Notes under the pieces: generated by a model | What the model was told of the DNA's origin: nothing | Seen by the model: the letters and a program-made list of their open reading frames with translations, nothing else | The model's database searches: none | Shown here: one piece after another, positions 6,926 to 10,053 of the stretch | Numbering within the stretch: position 1 is the stretch's first letter | Layout of the letters: the number at the start of each line of letters is the position of its first letter | Assembly (NCBI GenBank): GCA_026390535.1 | Contig: JAPLFT010000084.1 | Location: 1 to 10,053 of the forward strand | DNA: 10,053 nt | Reading direction: 5' to 3' | DNA from: Pseudomonadota bacterium | GTDB lineage: Bacteria > Bdellovibrionota > JAFGOL01 | Translations under genes and position numbers: made by a program

Positions 6926-7936
6926 TTATTTACCGACGTATTTTAACGTGGTTGCTCCCCAGGTAAAGCCAAATCCAAATCCCGTTATCATCCAGTAGCG
7001 TCCATGGTTACAGCGTTCATGTTTTTCCAGGAGTTCATGCATTGCGATCGGTATAGACGACGATATTGAGTTACCTTTATTCCAAAGGTTAATATAATTC
7101 TTCTCCTTTGGTATTCCGCATCTATCACCTATCTCTTCAAGCATCAATTTATTCGCCTGATGCATAACAACCCAGTCTATATCGTCCATGGTTATACCGG
7201 TTTTTTTCATTACCTTGCCGGCTGACACAGGGACTGTGGCATTTGCAAATTTCATGACCTGACGTCCGTTCATATACAAGTAGTTCTTAGAACGTTCAAC
7301 ACCGGGTTTTATGTATTCAAATTTTGAAGTCTCTTCACTGATCCTCAATCTTGAACCACCGGCCGGGATAATAATATGTTCGGCCCCCTTGCCATCTGTG
7401 CCAAAATCATGATCCATTATCTCAAAGAGCTTGGGATCCCGTTCTACAAGAACGGCCGCCCCTGCATCGCTAAAAAGTGTATCTACATTATAATCTTTAT
7501 AGCTCAAAAATATTGAAAATTTATCCGCTGTAACCACTAGCCCCTTCTTAAACCCCATCCCCGCTATAAGGCTTTGGGCTATGGAAATCGCATGAACAAA
7601 ACCGGTACAGCCCATCCTTATATCTAAGGAATAGAGTGAATTTGGCAATTCGCACATGGTCTGAACCTGTGCGGACGTTTGCGGCAGTATATAATCGGGG
7701 GTAAGTGTGCATAGAACAAGGAATTCGATTTCGTTCCTGTCTATGTTGTGTTTGGTCAGGAGATTGTTGATGGCTTTTGCGGCAAGATCGCTTGTATATT
7801 CGTTTTCAGCCGCAACATGCCTTTCCTTTATGCCGACTTTCTGTTCCAAAAACTCATTCTTTGCATGCTCAAAAAAGTCATTATCAATAATCTTTTCCGG
7901 CAGATAATATTCTATCGCACTAATACCTATTCGCAT
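6926..7936 (-). CDS. Ketoacyl-ACP synthase III family protein (FabH-like)
   Basis: A 336-residue thiolase-fold condensing enzyme. The KAS III triad is intact: Cys110 in MGCTGF, His259 in VVMHQAN and Asn289 in NKGNSIS. The nucleotide and acyl-site surroundings SDAGAAVLV (156-164), YGTDGSGAE-type FGTDGKGAE (178-186) and the C-terminal GFGFGFTWGATTLKY are typical. FabH enzymes condense an acyl-CoA with malonyl-ACP to start fatty-acid synthesis. From memory, the FGTDGxGAExxIxPAGGSR pattern and the IPxExNYINLWNxGN segment fit stand-alone KAS III proteins often found in surface-polysaccharide or specialised lipid loci rather than housekeeping FabH. No other fab gene is adjacent, which agrees. The start at 7936 has GAGGAG 6 nt upstream. 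It diverges from the mgtE-like gene and ends 11 bp from the small secreted-protein gene. Confidence 0.9.
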   Translation of the reverse strand: MRIGISAIEYYLPEKIIDNDFFEHAKNEFLEQKVGIKERHVAAENEYTSDLAAKAINNLLTKHNIDRNEIEFLVLCTLTPDYILPQTSAQVQTMCELPNSLYSLDIRMGCTGFVHAISIAQSLIAGMGFKKGLVVTADKFSIFLSYKDYNVDTLFSDAGAAVLVERDPKLFEIMDHDFGTDGKGAEHIIIPAGGSRLRISEETSKFEYIKPGVERSKNYLYMNGRQVMKFANATVPVSAGKVMKKTGITMDDIDWVVMHQANKLMLEEIGDRCGIPKEKNYINLWNKGNSISSSIPIAMHELLEKHERCNHGRYWMITGFGFGFTWGATTLKYVGK

Positions 7937-7961
7937 ATCAGTCTCCTCTTTTATCGCAGTT

Positions 7962-7998
7962 TTATGCTATAAAGACCGTCAAGTCAAAGGTAGCATAA
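7962..7998. repeat. 8-bp inverted repeat, TTATGCTA ... TAGCATAA
   Basis: TTATGCTA (7962-7969) and TAGCATAA (7991-7998) are perfect inverted copies with 21 bp between. A further direct copy of the 7-mer TATGCTA lies at 8024-8030. The right arm coincides with the candidate -10 box of the ketoacyl synthase gene, so the pair could be an operator; chance placement of -10-like sequence is the alternative. Confidence 0.4.
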
Positions 7999-8021
7999 TT
8001 TTCGCTTAAACAATGCGTCAA
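7992..8021 (-). promoter_or_regulatory. Candidate promoter of the ketoacyl-ACP synthase III gene
   Basis: On the minus strand TTGACG (8021-8016) is followed after 18 bp by TATGCT (7997-7992). The -35 matches at 5 of 6 positions and the -10 at 4 of 6. The leader would be about 50 nt and includes GAGGAG. An alternative pair, TTGACT (7987-7982) and TAAAAC (7964-7959) with 17 bp between, would give a shorter leader. Confidence 0.45.
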
Positions 8022-8023
8022 GG

Positions 8024-8030
8024 TATGCTA
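8024..8030 (+). promoter_or_regulatory. Candidate -10 element (TATGCTA) of the mgtE-like/recO unit
   Basis: TATGCTA points towards the GTG start at 8043. If TATGCT is the -10 box, 13 bp separate it from the start codon and transcription would start near 8036, leaving a leader of only about seven bases. No Shine-Dalgarno site precedes the GTG, and an in-frame TAG at 8034-8036 rules out any upstream start. The -35 region (about TTCGCT, 8001-8006) is weak and lies within the divergent promoter. Confidence 0.4.
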
Positions 8031-8042
8031 GCTTAGCCCCTT

Positions 8043-9407
8043 GTGAAGCCCTCTATACTTAAAAAAACCGTATTAAATCTTTTCCATAAAGGACATTCAA
8101 AAAACCTAAGTGAACTGATCGGTCGGGTCCATCCTGTGGATATGGCACTGGTTTTTCCAGGTATTCGGGATAAAGAAAGAAAAGTATTTTTTGATCAGAT
8201 TATAGATAATCCCAATGCCGCAAAGATCCTGTCAGAAATGACCGATAAAAAATTAATAATAAAGATATTGAACGGCCTGGATCATAAAAGGATCGGAGAA
8301 ATATTCCATCATATGGAGCCCGATGATGCGGCGGATATACTCGGATATTTACCTGTCATGGATGCAGAGGCGATATTAAGACTGATGCAGAGGGAAGATT
8401 CTATAGAGATTAATAAACTGCTGAGATATGAACCGGATACTGCCGGCGGAATGATGACACCGTCATTGGTATCATTTCATGCTGATACCGATGTAGATGA
8501 TGCAATAAAAAAACTGAAAAAAAACAGGATCATTGACCATATAATCTATGTTTACGTAGTTGACAAAGACAGTCGTCTTTTAGGTTATCTGCCGTTGAAC
8601 GATCTGCTGTTATTCCCAGGCTCGACAAAGATGGGTAAAGTAATAAATGAAAACACGTTCTATGTTAAAACGCATATTCCAATTAACGAAGTTCTAAGGA
8701 TAGTTAATAAGTATCATCTGCTTGAGCTCCCTGTAGTAAGCAAGGGCAAGCAGCTGGTTGGCGTAATAACTTCAGACGATGTAATGGATATAATGAAACA
8801 TGAGAACTCGCAAAAACTTTTAAAGGATTCCGGGGTCTCTTATATAGATGATCCGATCAATGCATCTATATGGGAATATTTTAAGACACGATCATGGTGG
8901 CTGTTTTTTTGTTTTTTTGCAGGCATAGCAACAGCCCTGGCTACACAAGAGATCACAGAGATACCAATTAATACCATGAGTTATATAACAATGATCCCTC
9001 TTGTAATAATGATGTCGGTTGTATCCAGTATCCAAACTTCCGCTGCAACTTCGAGAAATATATTTTTAGGAAAATTAGACGGTGATTCAAAAATAAAAGT
9101 TTTATATAAGGAAATGAAGCTGAGTATCATCATGGGTATAATCTTTGGGGTTATGTCGGGTGGATTTAATTTCGGATTCAATCAAAACCCAAAACTATCA
9201 TGTGTAGTGGCTCTTAGTGTTTTTGCGTTGTTTCCCGTCTCTACTTTGATCGGCTTTATAATGCCCGTATTAATGACAAGAATAAAAAGAAGGCCTTCCA
9301 CCTCTTTTGTACCTTTTACGGCCACTGTTTCATCCTTAGTAAATGTTTGTCTCTACCTTTTAATATCGACTAATTTGATGGCTATCGATATAATAGCCAG
9401 GATATGA
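8043..9407 (+). CDS. MgtE-family (SLC41-like) membrane protein with divergent pore motifs
   Basis: A 454-residue protein with the full MgtE layout: an MgtE N domain (about 20-128, with MEPDDAADILGYL), the linker YEPDTAGGMMTPSLV (129-143), two CBS domains (about 137-195 and 200-256), and a membrane domain of about five helices (283-448). MgtE proteins are dimeric Mg2+ channels gated by Mg2+ bound to the N and CBS domains. The cytosolic part looks normal. The pore does not: the usual GGNxG segment reads SVVSS (325-329), although the following Gln331 and Arg338 align, and the pore aspartate (Asp432 of Thermus thermophilus MgtE) aligns with Ser431. Mg2+ transport is therefore uncertain. The start is GTG at 8043; an in-frame TAG just upstream excludes an earlier one. 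The end overlaps recO as ATGA. Confidence 0.85.
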   Translation: MKPSILKKTVLNLFHKGHSKNLSELIGRVHPVDMALVFPGIRDKERKVFFDQIIDNPNAAKILSEMTDKKLIIKILNGLDHKRIGEIFHHMEPDDAADILGYLPVMDAEAILRLMQREDSIEINKLLRYEPDTAGGMMTPSLVSFHADTDVDDAIKKLKKNRIIDHIIYVYVVDKDSRLLGYLPLNDLLLFPGSTKMGKVINENTFYVKTHIPINEVLRIVNKYHLLELPVVSKGKQLVGVITSDDVMDIMKHENSQKLLKDSGVSYIDDPINASIWEYFKTRSWWLFFCFFAGIATALATQEITEIPINTMSYITMIPLVIMMSVVSSIQTSAATSRNIFLGKLDGDSKIKVLYKEMKLSIIMGIIFGVMSGGFNFGFNQNPKLSCVVALSVFALFPVSTLIGFIMPVLMTRIKRRPSTSFVPFTATVSSLVNVCLYLLISTNLMAIDIIARI

Positions 9408-10012
9408 TTTCCAACATCATTTCTACCGATGCGATACTCTTAACAAAAAAAAGTTTTGGAGACGGGCACATAAATCTTTGTCTTCTAACAAGTGACATGG
9501 GTCTAATCCGTGCTTCTGCATTTGGAGGACAAAGACTTTCCAAAAGATTTAAGGGCGGAATAGAATATTTTCAGATATTTGAGGCTGAAATACAAAAAAA
9601 TATGTCACAGGGTCATCCTGTTTTTAACCTATCCTGTATAAAAAAAGTAAAACACAGTTTTACAAGCATGCCTATGATGATGGAAAGATATGTAGCCGCA
9701 AGTTATATACAGGAAATGGCATCTCTGCTTTTAAATCCATTGGAAAAAAGCGGAGATACTCCCGATACATATTTTGAAATCATGGTAAATTGCATGGAAA
9801 AAATAAACGCTTCCAATGACAGGAATCACATACTGGATGAGGTATATAATCTGAGCATCTCTCTATATAAAAACACCGGGTTTATTCCACACATAGAATG
9901 TGCCGATAATGCCAATGCAAAACTTTGCCGCCTTGAAAACTATAACAGCAGTATATTAGAGAAAACGCCAAAATCGTTTTTACTTCTATCAGAACTATAT
10001 GATCGTCCTTAA
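9404..10012 (+). CDS. recO: DNA repair protein RecO, short form
   Basis: RecO binds DNA and SSB and, with RecR, loads RecA in the RecFOR recombination pathway. The N-terminal OB fold is recognisable: ISTDAILLTKKSFGDGHINLCLLTSDMGLIR (6-36), then ASAFGGQRLSKRFKGGIEYFQIF (37-59). A helical domain follows, including MERYVAASYIQEMASLLL and a C-terminal LYKNTGFIPHIECA. At 202 residues it is shorter than the usual 230-260. The CxxC pairs of zinc-binding RecO proteins are missing: only single cysteines lie after the GFIPHIEC segment, and the final helices are curtailed. The ATG overlaps the stop of the mgtE-like gene in ATGA, so the two are translationally coupled. Whether the shortening is natural or reflects a frameshift near the end cannot be decided here. 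Confidence 0.85.
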   Translation: MISNIISTDAILLTKKSFGDGHINLCLLTSDMGLIRASAFGGQRLSKRFKGGIEYFQIFEAEIQKNMSQGHPVFNLSCIKKVKHSFTSMPMMMERYVAASYIQEMASLLLNPLEKSGDTPDTYFEIMVNCMEKINASNDRNHILDEVYNLSISLYKNTGFIPHIECADNANAKLCRLENYNSSILEKTPKSFLLLSELYDRP

Positions 10013-10053
10013 CGTTAACAACATCCAAGATGTGAGATTTCAACTCAAGCCTT
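9999..10053 (+). CDS. Possible start of a further gene, overlapping recO and cut by the right window edge
   Basis: An ATG at 9999 opens a frame that stays open for 18 codons to the window end, beginning MIVLNVNNIQDVRFQLKP. It overlaps the last 14 bp of recO. No ribosome binding site is visible, so the call rests on the open frame and the tight packing of this unit. It is too short to identify; a continuation of recO after a frameshift is the other reading. Confidence 0.3.
   Translation, partial: MIVLNVNNIQDVRFQLKP

Noticed and set aside
7937..8042. An Mg2+-sensing M-box riboswitch before the mgtE-like gene
   Set aside because: An M-box needs well over 100 nt of leader; the whole divergent gap is 106 bp and the likely leader is a few bases.
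10009..10018. Palindrome TTAACGTTAA at the recO end as an operator or integration site
   Set aside because: A single 10-bp palindrome in AT-rich sequence at a stop codon, with no partner copy or integrase, is not enough.

Overview
The window comes from an AT-rich Gram-negative bacterium. An Omp85-like outer-membrane barrel and a lipoprotein with a clear lipobox show the two-membrane envelope. The inositol-phosphate synthase resembles the form common in Bacteroidota, but several genes carry strong purine-rich Shine-Dalgarno sites (AGAGG, AGGGAG, GAGGAG), which Bacteroidota mostly lack. I therefore infer a lineage outside Bacteroidota and cannot name a phylum from sequence alone. TTG and GTG start codons are used freely.

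Layout. The left half is transcribed leftwards. A tight four-gene unit runs from about 5236 down to 724: an EamA-family exporter, a POTRA-less Omp85-like barrel, a peptide-binding-type lipoprotein and a UPF0316 membrane protein. The junctions are a 4-bp ATGA overlap, a 9-bp gap and a 2-bp gap. After 164 bp without a gene, and behind its own candidate promoter, comes the first 186 codons of inositol-3-phosphate synthase, cut by the left edge. Diverging from the EamA gene is a flippase-like LPG_synthase_TM protein (5296-6270). An intergenic stretch of 182 bp leads to a small secreted cysteine-containing protein of unknown function (6453-6914). It converges, with an 11-bp gap, on a ketoacyl-ACP synthase III gene (6926-7936, minus). 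Diverging from that gene is an MgtE-family gene (8043-9407), translationally coupled to a short recO (9404-10012). The start of another reading frame may overlap the recO end and run off the right edge.

How it fits together. Most of the genes concern the envelope: outer membrane, lipoprotein, inositol headgroup precursor, a lipid or glycan flippase-like protein and an acyl-chain synthase. No mobile element, CRISPR array, tRNA or rRNA was seen. Three observations deserve most attention. First, the MgtE homologue keeps its cytosolic sensor domains but lacks the pore signature residues of the Mg2+ channel. Second, the barrel-lipoprotein-exporter operon has no permease or ATPase genes. Third, a 7-mer, TATGCTA, recurs in the intergenic regions; four of its five copies point towards a gene and look like the local -10 element. 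For two genes without a Shine-Dalgarno site it lies 12-13 bp before the start codon, suggesting leaderless transcripts.
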